A DNA stretch of 33,520 nt from Acetobacteraceae bacterium (lineage in GTDB: Bacteria > Pseudomonadota > Alphaproteobacteria > Acetobacterales > Acetobacteraceae). This document shows positions 7,951 to 15,710 of this stretch, piece after piece. The stretch lies in contig JANXTL010000332.1 of the NCBI GenBank assembly GCA_025352375.1, forward strand, positions 1 through 33,520, given 5' to 3'. Under the pieces are notes generated by a model. The model worked only from the letters and a program-made list of their open reading frames with translations. It ran no database searches and had not been told where the DNA came from. The position numbers and the translations under genes were made by a program. Position 1 is the first letter of the stretch. The number at the start of each line of letters is the position of its first letter.

Positions 7951-8319
7951 ATGAGCACCACCACAACCACACCTCGGAAAGTCCGTGCCCTGCCCCCGCT
8001 GATGTCGGTAACCGACGCGGCGGCCGAGCGGCTACGGAAACTGTACGCCAGCGGCGAACAGGGCAAACTGTTGCGCATCGGCGTCAACACCAAGGGCTGC
8101 TCGGGGTTGTCCTACGACATGACCTGGACCGACGAACCCGGCTCCGGCGATGAAGTTGTGAAGGACAAGGACGTCACCGTCCTGGTCGACCGCAAGGCCA
8201 GCCTGTTCCTGATCGGCACCACGATGGATTACGAGGTGAAGGCGCTTACCGCCGGCTTCACCTTCACCAATCCGAACGAAAAAGGCCGCTGCGGCTGCGG
8301 CGAAAGCTTCCACGTTTAG
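7951..8319 (+). CDS. sufA: A-type Fe-S carrier (SufA/IscA/ErpA family)
   Basis: This 122-residue HesB/IscA-family protein carries Fe-S clusters to target enzymes. The three conserved cysteines are Cys50 in TKGCSGLSY and Cys114 and Cys116 in GRCGCGESF. The last position in the SUF operon supports the name SufA, although sequence alone does not separate SufA from ErpA. I chose the ATG at 7951; a TTG at 7939 would add four residues. The Thr-rich first ten residues are probably disordered. A palindromic repeat 57 bp downstream may end the transcript. Confidence 0.93.
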   Translation: MSTTTTTPRKVRALPPLMSVTDAAAERLRKLYASGEQGKLLRIGVNTKGCSGLSYDMTWTDEPGSGDEVVKDKDVTVLVDRKASLFLIGTTMDYEVKALTAGFTFTNPNEKGRCGCGESFHV

Positions 8320-8376
8320 GCAACGCCGGCAAATAAGTGCGTCAGCACGCCGGCAAAGTTGCCGTTCAAAACAAGA

Positions 8377-8434
8377 GCTTAGGCCCTGTCCGATCCGCAT
8401 GATCGATTCGATTATCTTTGGACAGGGCCTTAGT
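8377..8434. mobile_element. 58-bp palindromic repeat, copy 2 (MITE-like)
   Basis: The left arm, loop and core of the right arm are identical to copy 1 at 1-58. The right flank differs. Here the 10-bp inverted repeats (GGCCCTGTCC / GGACAGGGCC) are flanked on both sides by TTA, the kind of 3-bp TNA target duplication made by some IS5-family elements. That fits insertion of a 48-bp unit at 8382-8429. It lies between sufA and the convergent zinc-ribbon gene and could terminate transcription from either side. Confidence 0.7.
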
Positions 8435-8484
8435 TACCCAACGACCGTCACGCTGGCGGTCGCACAAACGCGCCGCGTGCGTAT

Positions 8485-8751
8485 CTAAAGGCGCCGCAGC
8501 CACGATCGGGTTCGGCGCAACGCCTGTGCCGCGTCGGGCGTCAGATGCCAAGCTACGTCCTGCTCAACCGTCACGAGCTGCCACCGCGCACAAGCGGGGC
8601 AACGGACGTTCTGCTGGCCTTTATCGGGTTCGATGGACATGCGCGCACCGCAGCTCGTGCATAGGGTGCTCCGTCGCGGATCCTGCCGAGCTTCCTGAAG
8701 GACCTGCGTGAACCAGGGGCCACGGGTCATGGCGAACGGCAGGCATCTCAT
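8485..8751 (-). CDS. Small zinc-ribbon protein, function unknown
   Basis: This 88-residue ORF has two CxxC knuckles, CTSC and CPAC, about 20 residues apart, a standard zinc-ribbon spacing. A basic C-terminus follows (ALRRTRSWLRRL). Such proteins can bind DNA, RNA or protein, and no specific role can be assigned. The start at 8751 has a GGAGAGG about 11 nt upstream; an ATG at 8730 is also possible. It is convergent with the SUF operon. A plus-strand ORF over the same bases shows no recognisable protein features, so I prefer this one. Confidence 0.55.
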   Translation of the reverse strand: MRCLPFAMTRGPWFTQVLQEARQDPRRSTLCTSCGARMSIEPDKGQQNVRCPACARWQLVTVEQDVAWHLTPDAAQALRRTRSWLRRL

Positions 8752-8807
8752 GGGATATACGCCTCTCCACCCAGGTTAACGACGGCCGCACTGTCACATG
8801 CGCCGGG

Positions 8808-9299
8808 TTACTGCGCCAGTTCTTTCGCTCGCCTCGCGATCCCGTTGGCCAGCATCTGCCGCAGGCTTTCGATGCTGCGTTCCGCGATGTCGGCGATCCG
8901 CCATTGCCCGTCGACGGCCTCGAGCCGGTAATGCACTGTCATCTGCCCGCCGGCGTTATCCAGCGACACCGTCGCCTTCGCCCGTTTCGGACCGTCCGGC
9001 GCCACCTCGATTTTGGTGACCTTCAGGCCCGCCCAGTCCTGGCAGGCGCAAATCGGGTTGATATCGAGGATGCCGAGTTCGCCGAGCGCGAGCGCGCGAT
9101 CGGCGTTGATGAGACCGGCCAGGGCGGGCGTGAACAGCCGGCCGGGATCCTTCCCAATCGGATCGGGCACCTTCCGGCTCTTGGTATACCCATCGTAAAG
9201 AATCCGCAGAAACCGCTCGGCGGAGGTCATATTCTGCGAAGCTGCCTGGCCGGCGAGCGCCATGAGGCACAAGGCCGCGAGCACGAGGGTTTTATACAC
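8808..9299 (-). CDS. Secreted DUF3828-like protein
   Basis: This 163-residue protein begins with a signal peptide (hydrophobic residues about 4-17, then AGQAASQ). The mature part, with ERFLRILYDGY, then LFTPALAGLI and DINPICACQDW, resembles DUF3828 proteins, small periplasmic proteins of unknown function with an NTF2-like look. The two cysteines in ICAC could be redox-active or disulfide-bonded. It starts with GTG at 9299, 6 bp after the mrp stop, so it is probably co-transcribed with mrp. The family match is by eye. Confidence 0.75.
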   Translation of the reverse strand: MYKTLVLAALCLMALAGQAASQNMTSAERFLRILYDGYTKSRKVPDPIGKDPGRLFTPALAGLINADRALALGELGILDINPICACQDWAGLKVTKIEVAPDGPKRAKATVSLDNAGGQMTVHYRLEAVDGQWRIADIAERSIESLRQMLANGIARRAKELAQ

Positions 9300-9305
9300 T
9301 TGCTC

Positions 9306-10433
9306 TCATTCGATCGTAATGCGGGGTCCGGCGCCCCGTGCCGCGACGGACCCGCCTACCTTCTCCCAGACCCGCTTAGCCAGCGCGGCATAGGCTTTGG
9401 CCGCATCGCTTCCAGGCGCCGAGGCCGCGATCGGGGTCCCGGCGTCGGACGCAATGCGGATATCCAGCAGCAGCGGAATTTCTCCCAGGAACTCAGCCCC
9501 GATTCGCTCCGCCTCGGCCTTGGCGCCACCATGGCCGAAAATATTCGTCGTATGACCGCAGTTCGGGCAGCAGAAAAAGCTCATGTTCTCGACCAGCCCC
9601 AGCACGGGGACGCGGGTCTTTTCGAACATCTTTACGCCACGGCGGGCGTCGATCAGTGCGATGTCCTGCGGGGTGGAGACAATCACCGCTCCTGTCAGCG
9701 CCACCCGCTGCGCCATCGTTAGCTGGGCGTCGCCGGTGCCGGGGGGCATGTCCACGACCAGAATGTCCAGCGCGCCCCATTCGACCTGCCCCATCATCTG
9801 CTCGAGCGCGCCCATCACCATTGGGCCGCGCCAGACCATGGGGGTTTCCTCATCGACCAGGAACCCGATGGACATGCACGCCAGGCCCCAGGCGCTCAAG
9901 GGAATCATCTTGTCGCCCCGGACCTCCGGCTTGCGGTTCAGCCCGAGCATCCGCGGCAGCGACGGGCCGTAGATATCGGCGTCCAAAAGGCCGACCTTCA
10001 GCCCCTGACGGGCCAGCGACACGGCCATGTTGACCGCGACGGTCGACTTGCCCACGCCGCCCTTGCCGGACGCCACGGCGACGATGGTTTTCACCTCCGG
10101 CAGCAACATCGGCGCCTTCGCCGCTACGGGACCGGCGTGCGCATGGGCGTGCGGTTGCGGCGGCGGTGCCGGCCGCGCGCCCGGCTTGTGCGCGGTCAGC
10201 ACGGCGGTGGCGTTGGTCACGCCGGGTTGGCGTCCGAGCAGCTGTTCGGCCTCGAGGCGCACGGGCTCCATGGAGGCGGCTTTGGCGCGATCGGTCAGCA
10301 GACTGACCTGCACCAGCCCATCTCGTATCTCGATGCCCTCGACCAGACCGGCCGATACGATGTCTCGCCCTGTCGCAGGGTCCGTGATGGCCCGCAGCGC
10401 ATCGCGCAGCGCGTCCTGTGAAAGTGTCGTCAT
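9306..10433 (-). CDS. mrp: Mrp/ApbC Fe-S cluster carrier ATPase
   Basis: This 375-residue P-loop protein is Mrp/ApbC, which carries Fe-S clusters to apoproteins. An N-terminal MIP18-like domain (about residues 1-90, related to SufT) is joined by a Pro/Ala/His-rich linker (HAHAHAG) to the ATPase domain. The deviant Walker A reads GKGGVGKST and is followed by DADIYGPSLPRMLG. The CxxC that binds the bridging cluster is in FFCCPNCG, and DMPPGTGDAQLT is also typical. I start it at the ATG at 10433; a TTG three codons earlier is possible. It shares no transcript with suf but belongs to the same process. Confidence 0.97.
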   Translation of the reverse strand: MTTLSQDALRDALRAITDPATGRDIVSAGLVEGIEIRDGLVQVSLLTDRAKAASMEPVRLEAEQLLGRQPGVTNATAVLTAHKPGARPAPPPQPHAHAHAGPVAAKAPMLLPEVKTIVAVASGKGGVGKSTVAVNMAVSLARQGLKVGLLDADIYGPSLPRMLGLNRKPEVRGDKMIPLSAWGLACMSIGFLVDEETPMVWRGPMVMGALEQMMGQVEWGALDILVVDMPPGTGDAQLTMAQRVALTGAVIVSTPQDIALIDARRGVKMFEKTRVPVLGLVENMSFFCCPNCGHTTNIFGHGGAKAEAERIGAEFLGEIPLLLDIRIASDAGTPIAASAPGSDAAKAYAALAKRVWEKVGGSVAARGAGPRITIE

Positions 10434-10566
10434 TCCTTGCAAACCCTTTGCGTCCGGCCGATAAGCGCCCCGCGCTTCCCATATCCGCTCCTCCCATATG
10501 GCGTGCGGCGCCGAAACGCCAACGGCCTTCGTCGGATGGGACGTCAGCAGGAGTTATAGAGACAAG

Positions 10567-11829
10567 ATGCCCTGGAACAATGGCGACCCGAACCAAGGCC
10601 CAAGCGGCGGACCAAGCCCTTGGGGAACCGGTGGCGGTGGAAACGAAGGCCCTGGCCAACCCCCTCCCGGAGGACCCCAATCCGGTGGGCCGAATCGCGG
10701 CCGGCCACCGGGCGGTCCGCCGGATCTCGATCAGATCATCGCCCAGGCGCAAGCTTTCATCCGCAACCTGCTCGGCGGCGGGGGTGGCGGTAACGGGCGC
10801 GGCCCCGGCGGTTCGGGCGGCGGCGGTTTCTTGGGCGGCTTCTTCAGCAGCGGCCGCGGCCTGGCCACGCTGGCGCTGGCTGTCGTCGCCTTGTGGCTCG
10901 CCACCGGCGTCTATCGCGTGCAACCGGACGAACAGGGCGTGATCCTGCGGTTCGGCGCTTACGTCGACAGGACCTATCCTGGATTGCACTGGCATTTGCC
11001 CTGGCCGATTGAGGAAGCGCGCAAACCCGCCGTCACCCGCATCAACCGCACGGAGATCGGGTTCCGCTCCGGCCCCGCCGGCCTGATGGAAAGCGGCCGC
11101 GATGCCGGCGGGCGCGACGTGCTGGCGGAAAGCCTGATGCTAACCGGCGATGAGAACATTATCGACATCGATGTCGCGGTCTTCTGGCGCATCCGCGCCG
11201 GCGACGAACTCAGCGTTTCGCGCTTCCTGTTCAACGCCAGCCAGCCCGAAAATCTTGTCCGGGGCGTGGCGGAAAGCACCATGCGGGAGGTAATCGGCCG
11301 TACCCCCATCCAGCCCGCGCTGACGCAATTGCGGGCACAGATCGAAGCCGATGTGATGCGCCAGACGCAGCAGATTCTGGATCGTTACGACGTGGGCGTC
11401 GAAATCACCCAGGTACAGTTGCAGAAGGTCGATCCCCCGGCCGCCGTGATCGAAAGTTTTCGGGACGTGCAACGTGCCAATACGGACGCTGACCGGATGC
11501 GGAACGAGGCTGAGTCGTATCACAACGATATCGTGCCCCGGGCGCGTGGCGACGCGGCGCGGATCGTGGCTGAGGCGCAAGGCGTGAAGCAGGCCTCCGT
11601 CGCGCAAGCGACCGGACAGGCACAACGGTTCGAAAGCGTGCTGGCGGCCTATCAACTCGCCAAGGACGTGACCCTGCGACGGATGTATATCGACACCATG
11701 ACGGACGTGCTCATCCACGCGCACACGCTGGTGGTGGACGACAGGCTGAAGGGCCTTGTGCCCTTCCTGCCGCTGAACATCCCCACGGCCGTACCCGCCC
11801 CACCCACCGGCGCGGGAGCACCGAAATGA
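10567..11829 (+). CDS. hflK: HflK, FtsH protease modulator subunit
   Basis: This 420-residue SPFH-domain membrane protein forms with HflC the HflKC complex, which surrounds and modulates the FtsH protease in the inner membrane. The N-terminal ~95 residues are Gly/Pro-rich and cytoplasmic, followed by one membrane segment (LATLALAVVALWLATGVY). The SPFH domain begins at VQPDEQGVILRFGAYV and includes the family stretch PENLVRGVAESTMREVIGR. I chose the ATG at 10567 because the protein then opens with MPWNN, typical of HflK; an in-frame start 69 bp earlier is not. It overlaps hflC by 4 nt and is divergent from mrp. Confidence 0.96.
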   Translation: MPWNNGDPNQGPSGGPSPWGTGGGGNEGPGQPPPGGPQSGGPNRGRPPGGPPDLDQIIAQAQAFIRNLLGGGGGGNGRGPGGSGGGGFLGGFFSSGRGLATLALAVVALWLATGVYRVQPDEQGVILRFGAYVDRTYPGLHWHLPWPIEEARKPAVTRINRTEIGFRSGPAGLMESGRDAGGRDVLAESLMLTGDENIIDIDVAVFWRIRAGDELSVSRFLFNASQPENLVRGVAESTMREVIGRTPIQPALTQLRAQIEADVMRQTQQILDRYDVGVEITQVQLQKVDPPAAVIESFRDVQRANTDADRMRNEAESYHNDIVPRARGDAARIVAEAQGVKQASVAQATGQAQRFESVLAAYQLAKDVTLRRMYIDTMTDVLIHAHTLVVDDRLKGLVPFLPLNIPTAVPAPPTGAGAPK

Positions 11830-12704
11830 ACCGTCATTTGATCGCCGGGATCGCGGCGCTGGTCGTCATCGCCATCGTCGTGAATTCGAGCCTGTTCACC
11901 GTCAACCAGACCCAGCGCGTACTCATCGCGCAATTCGGCAAGGTCGTGAACACCATCGAAAGCCCCGGCCTGCATGCCAAAATCCCCTTCGTACAGGACG
12001 TCATCACCTTCGACCGTCGTTTGCTGAACGTCGAACTGCCGGGTGAGGAAGTGATCCTGGGCGACCAGCGGCGCCTGATCGTCGACAGCTTCACCGTCTT
12101 CCGTATCACCGACCCGCTCAAGTTCTACCAGGCGGTCGGTCCGATCCCCGATGCGATCAAGGGGCGCCTGAACTCGATCGTGACATCGTCCCTCCGCCGG
12201 GTGATGGGCAAAAACTCCCTGCTCGACGTGCTTTCGGCGGACCGCGAGCGGATCATGTCGACGATCCGCGAGCAGGTGAACGCCGACATGGCGAATTTCG
12301 GCGTCTCGATCGAGGACGTGCGTATCCGTCGCGCCGACCTGCCGGTGGAAAACACCCAGGCGATTTTGACGCGCATGCAATCGGAGCGTCAGCGAATCGC
12401 CGCCCAGGCTCGGGCGGAAGGCGCGGAAGCATCGGCCCGCATCAAAGCGGATGCCGAACTGGAACGCACCGTGTTGCTTGCCGATGCGCGTGCGACGTCC
12501 GACAAGCTGCGCGGCGAAGGCGAGGCCGAAGCCACCCGTCGCTATGCCGAGGCGTTCAATAAGGACCCGAAGTTCTTCGGCATCTGGCGTACGCTCCAGG
12601 CCTATCGCGACGTATTCGACGCAGGCGGCGCACGGTTGGTACTTACGCCGGACAACGAGTTCCTTCATTATCTGCAAGCCGCGCCAGCGCCCACGGGACC
12701 GTGA
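11826..12704 (+). CDS. hflC: HflC, FtsH protease modulator subunit
   Basis: This 292-residue partner of HflK has one N-terminal membrane segment (about residues 5-24) and an SPFH domain from VNQTQRVLIAQFGKVV. Family motifs include PGLHAKIPFVQDV, then LGDQRRLIVDSF and the coiled-coil ERQRIAAQARAEGAE region. The ATGA overlap with hflK indicates coupled translation. Length matches the family. Confidence 0.96.
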   Translation: MNRHLIAGIAALVVIAIVVNSSLFTVNQTQRVLIAQFGKVVNTIESPGLHAKIPFVQDVITFDRRLLNVELPGEEVILGDQRRLIVDSFTVFRITDPLKFYQAVGPIPDAIKGRLNSIVTSSLRRVMGKNSLLDVLSADRERIMSTIREQVNADMANFGVSIEDVRIRRADLPVENTQAILTRMQSERQRIAAQARAEGAEASARIKADAELERTVLLADARATSDKLRGEGEAEATRRYAEAFNKDPKFFGIWRTLQAYRDVFDAGGARLVLTPDNEFLHYLQAAPAPTGP

Positions 12705-12709
12705 AGCAA

Positions 12710-12749
12710 ACCGTGCCATTTCCCATGCCCCTCCGGGGGATGGCACGGT
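12710..12749 (+). promoter_or_regulatory. Strong hairpin between hflC and the protease gene
   Basis: ACCGTGCCAT (12710-12719) pairs perfectly with ATGGCACGGT (12740-12749), and a CCCC/GGGG stem sits inside the loop. There is no following T run, so it looks more like an intercistronic stabiliser, partial terminator or processing site than a classic terminator. Confidence 0.5.
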
Positions 12750-12795
12750 AGGCTAACCTCCCGATATGCGGCCCACCTGCCAGGAAAACCGATCC

Positions 12796-14355
12796 ATGCG
12801 CCTGCCAAACTCCTCCCTCCTCCGAACCGCTCTCATGGGCAGCATGGTGGCGTTCGCGCTGCCGGCCGTTGTCGCCCTGCCTCTGGCGTCAGCCGTGGCG
12901 CGTTCGGCGCCGGATAGTTTCGCCGATCTGGCCGAAAAGCTGCTGCCTGCAGTGGTGAATATCTCATCCTCGCAAAATGTCCCGACACGCCCCGGCACCC
13001 AGGGCGGCGGGCCGGAAGTGCCGTCGTTTCCCCCCGGCTCCCCGTTCGAGCAGTTCTTCAAGGACTTCATGAACCGCAACCGTCCGCCGGGCGGCGGCGG
13101 CGGTGGTGGCGGCAGTAGCCAGCAGCCGGCTCCCGAACGCCGGGCGCAGAGCCTCGGGTCGGGATTTATCATCGACCCCAGCGGTTATATCGTGACGAAC
13201 AACCACGTGATCGAGGGCGCCGACGAGATCACCGTGACGTTGCCGGACAACACGACGCTGAAGGCCACGCTGGTCGGCAAAGACGAAACCGGCGACATCG
13301 CGCTGCTGAAGGTCACGTCCGACAAACCCCTCCCATTCGTTGCGTTTGGCGATTCCGACAAGTCCCGCGTCGGCGATTGGGTGCTGGCCATCGGCAACCC
13401 GTTCGGGCTGGGCGGCAGCGTCACCGCCGGCATCGTGTCCGCGCGCAACCGCAATATCCATCAGGGACCGTACGACGATTTCATCCAGACCGACGCGGCG
13501 ATCAACCAGGGCAACTCCGGCGGCCCGCTGTTCAATATGGATGGCGAAGTCATCGGCATGAACACGGCGATCTATTCCCGCTCCGGCGGGTCGGTCGGCA
13601 TTGGGTTCTCGATACCGTCGAAGATGGTGAAGACCATTGTGGCGCAGTTGAAAGACGTCGGACACCCGGTGCGCGGCTGGCTGGGCGTGCGCATTCAGCA
13701 GGTCACCTCGGATATCGCCGAAAGCGTCGGTTTGAAGGAGACGACCGGCGCGATGGTCGCCGGTGTGAATGAAGGCGGTCCGGCGGATAAAGCCAAGATC
13801 CGGAACGGCGACATCATCCTGCGCTTCAACGGCCGTGACGTGAAAGACATGCCCGCTTTGCCGCGCGCCGTCGCGGAAACCGAGGTGGGTAAGGAAGTTC
13901 CCATCGTTGTCTGGCGCGACGGCAAGGAAGTCACCGTGACCGCGAAGCTCGCGGAAAAGCCCAGCGAGGCGGAACTCGCAGCGGGGGATACGACCGGCAA
14001 AGCCACACCGGATACCGCAAAGCCCGTGGATCTGGTTGGCCTTGGTCTGAAAATCGCACCGATCACCCCCGACCTGAAGGACCAGTTCCAGCTCGGTGAC
14101 GATCAAACCGGTGTCGTGATTGTCGAGGTCACCCCCAACAGCCAGGCGACCGAACGCGGCCTGAAACCCGGCGACGTGATCGTCGAAGTGCAGCAGACCG
14201 AAGTGAAGTCCGTCGACGATGTCAAAAAACGGATCGAAGCGGTGCGTAAGGAAAAACGCAAATCGGTGCTGATCCTGGTGAAAAACCGCGAAGGGCTACG
14301 CTGGGTGCCGCTGCCCTTGGCCAGCCCCGCCGACCGCGACAAGAAGCCGGGCTAA
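12796..14355 (+). CDS. degP: Do-like (DegP/HtrA) periplasmic serine protease
   Basis: This 519-residue HtrA-family protease degrades or refolds damaged envelope proteins. A signal peptide covers about residues 1-34. The catalytic triad is His137 (NNHVIEGA), Asp167 (DETGDIALLKV) and Ser241 (GNSGGPLF). Two PDZ domains follow (about residues 310-400 and 415-505). A Gly-rich linker before the protease domain resembles alphaproteobacterial Do-family members. Start at 12796 follows AGGAAA; an ATG at 12766 would put 10 extra polar residues before the signal peptide. The location downstream of hflKC is common in alphaproteobacteria and ties it to membrane quality control. DegQ would be an equally fair name. 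Confidence 0.95.
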   Translation: MRLPNSSLLRTALMGSMVAFALPAVVALPLASAVARSAPDSFADLAEKLLPAVVNISSSQNVPTRPGTQGGGPEVPSFPPGSPFEQFFKDFMNRNRPPGGGGGGGGSSQQPAPERRAQSLGSGFIIDPSGYIVTNNHVIEGADEITVTLPDNTTLKATLVGKDETGDIALLKVTSDKPLPFVAFGDSDKSRVGDWVLAIGNPFGLGGSVTAGIVSARNRNIHQGPYDDFIQTDAAINQGNSGGPLFNMDGEVIGMNTAIYSRSGGSVGIGFSIPSKMVKTIVAQLKDVGHPVRGWLGVRIQQVTSDIAESVGLKETTGAMVAGVNEGGPADKAKIRNGDIILRFNGRDVKDMPALPRAVAETEVGKEVPIVVWRDGKEVTVTAKLAEKPSEAELAAGDTTGKATPDTAKPVDLVGLGLKIAPITPDLKDQFQLGDDQTGVVIVEVTPNSQATERGLKPGDVIVEVQQTEVKSVDDVKKRIEAVRKEKRKSVLILVKNREGLRWVPLPLASPADRDKKPG

Positions 14356-14374
14356 GACACCCCCCTGAGGAGGC

Positions 14375-14404
14375 ATGCCGGGACGTGGTACACGTTCCCG
14401 GCAT
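14375..14404 (+). terminator. Hairpin after the Do-like protease gene
   Basis: ATGCCGGGA pairs with TCCCGGCAT, extended by CGTG/CACG after a single bulged base, with a 3-nt loop. It starts 20 bp after the protease stop codon. The T run is missing, so termination may be partial and could let transcription reach the SPFH-like gene. Confidence 0.5.
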
Positions 14405-14480
14405 ACCATAATTGGCTAATGACATAACCCCGAGCGGAATATATAAAGCATCGTGACGATCCGCCTTTAGGGGAAAACGA

Positions 14481-15710
14481 ATGTTCGCACGCATCATCGG
14501 ATCGCTGGTCGTGATCGGGGTCTATGAATTGGTCATGATCCTGCTGCTGCCACGCCTGCTGCTCGCCTCTGGGCAAGTCGCTGGCGCGCAATTCGACAAC
14601 AGCGATAATTCGTTCCTCTATGCCACGGTCCAAATGGGGTTGAATGGGCGGTACGGTGTGCTGCCCGCATGCTTCCTGTTCGTCGCGCTGCTGGCGATCT
14701 GGTGGGGCCCGATCGCGCGGCGCTTGGGCAACCGCACCACCGTCACCGCCATTGCGATGATGCTCGGGATCGGCCCGGCGCAGGCATACTACGACAAGAC
14801 CGACTACACCGAGGCCTACACGATCCTGCCGAATGAATCGGCGTTCTGGATCCCGGATGGCGGCGCCAATAAAGACAACCAGACCCAGTTCGATTCCGAG
14901 ACGTACCTGAATGCCAACAAGGTGCCCTTGAAGCGCTTCATCGTACCGCATGTGAAATTGCAGGGATCGGGCGGGTTTTACGATTTCTACGTCCCGGCCG
15001 GGCGGCTGATCATCGTCGACCGCACCACCTACAGCCGGGAGTGGGTCGATGCCACCGACCGCGGCACATCGAAAAAGAAAGAAGGCTTCCCCTGCCAGAC
15101 CGTCGAAGGGCTGAACATCACGGTCGGTATGTCGATCGGCGCTTCGGTGACCGAAAACAACGCGGCCAAATATCTGGGCCGCTTTGGGGTGGTGCCGATC
15201 ACGGGCGAACGTACCAATCCGGCGATCATCTTCAATTCGGTCTATTACAGCCGCCGCCTCCAGGACGTGATGGACGATGTCGGCCGCAAGAAGGTGCAGA
15301 CCCTCGTTTGCGCCGAGATCACCGCGCGGACGTTCGACCGAGCCAACGCCGAAGCCAATAAGATCATCGAAACGGTTTTAGCCAAATCCACCGAGTATTT
15401 CGCGTCGGTCGGCATATCGCTCGATTTCCTGGGCTGGGCGGATACGTTTACCTTCGACCACGACGTGCAGGACGCGGTGAACCGCCGCTATATCGCCGCG
15501 CAGGATAAGGAAATCGCGGCCGCGCTAGCGCCGCATGCCGATACGATCCAGAAGCTGGCAGCCGCCAGCGCACTGCGCTCGTTTGGCCTCCGCAGCGACG
15601 GCAAACTGCCCACCACGATCGTCGGACTGCCGCCGGACCTCGGGGGGTTGCTGGGGAGCTTGCTTAACGCGGGTGCGCCCCCGCCCCATCCGGCCCCGCC
15701 GGCGCGCTAA
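14481..15710 (+). CDS. Multi-spanning SPFH-like membrane protein, unassigned
   Basis: This 409-residue protein is not a named family I can recall. Hydrophobic segments lie at about residues 4-29, 59-77 and 87-104. They are followed by a domain that reads like an SPFH/band-7 fold: a GRLIIVDRTTYSR strand, then PCQTVEGLNITVGMSIGASV and ENNAAKYLGRFG. A helical stretch (RANAEANKIIETVLAKS) and GISLDFLGWADTFTFDHDVQ follow, matching the order seen in prohibitin/HflC proteins. The C-terminus is Pro-rich. Start ATG at 14481 has AGGGGAA upstream. Its location after hflKC-degP suggests a role in membrane protein quality control, which is an inference. The stop codon overlaps the convergent serB stop (CTAA, 15707-15710). 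Confidence 0.75.
   Translation: MFARIIGSLVVIGVYELVMILLLPRLLLASGQVAGAQFDNSDNSFLYATVQMGLNGRYGVLPACFLFVALLAIWWGPIARRLGNRTTVTAIAMMLGIGPAQAYYDKTDYTEAYTILPNESAFWIPDGGANKDNQTQFDSETYLNANKVPLKRFIVPHVKLQGSGGFYDFYVPAGRLIIVDRTTYSREWVDATDRGTSKKKEGFPCQTVEGLNITVGMSIGASVTENNAAKYLGRFGVVPITGERTNPAIIFNSVYYSRRLQDVMDDVGRKKVQTLVCAEITARTFDRANAEANKIIETVLAKSTEYFASVGISLDFLGWADTFTFDHDVQDAVNRRYIAAQDKEIAAALAPHADTIQKLAAASALRSFGLRSDGKLPTTIVGLPPDLGGLLGSLLNAGAPPPHPAPPAR

Noticed and set aside
8323-8357. 11-bp direct repeat ACGCCGGCAAA after sufA
   Set aside because: Two copies only, with no spacer regularity, hairpin or link to the adjacent palindromic element.
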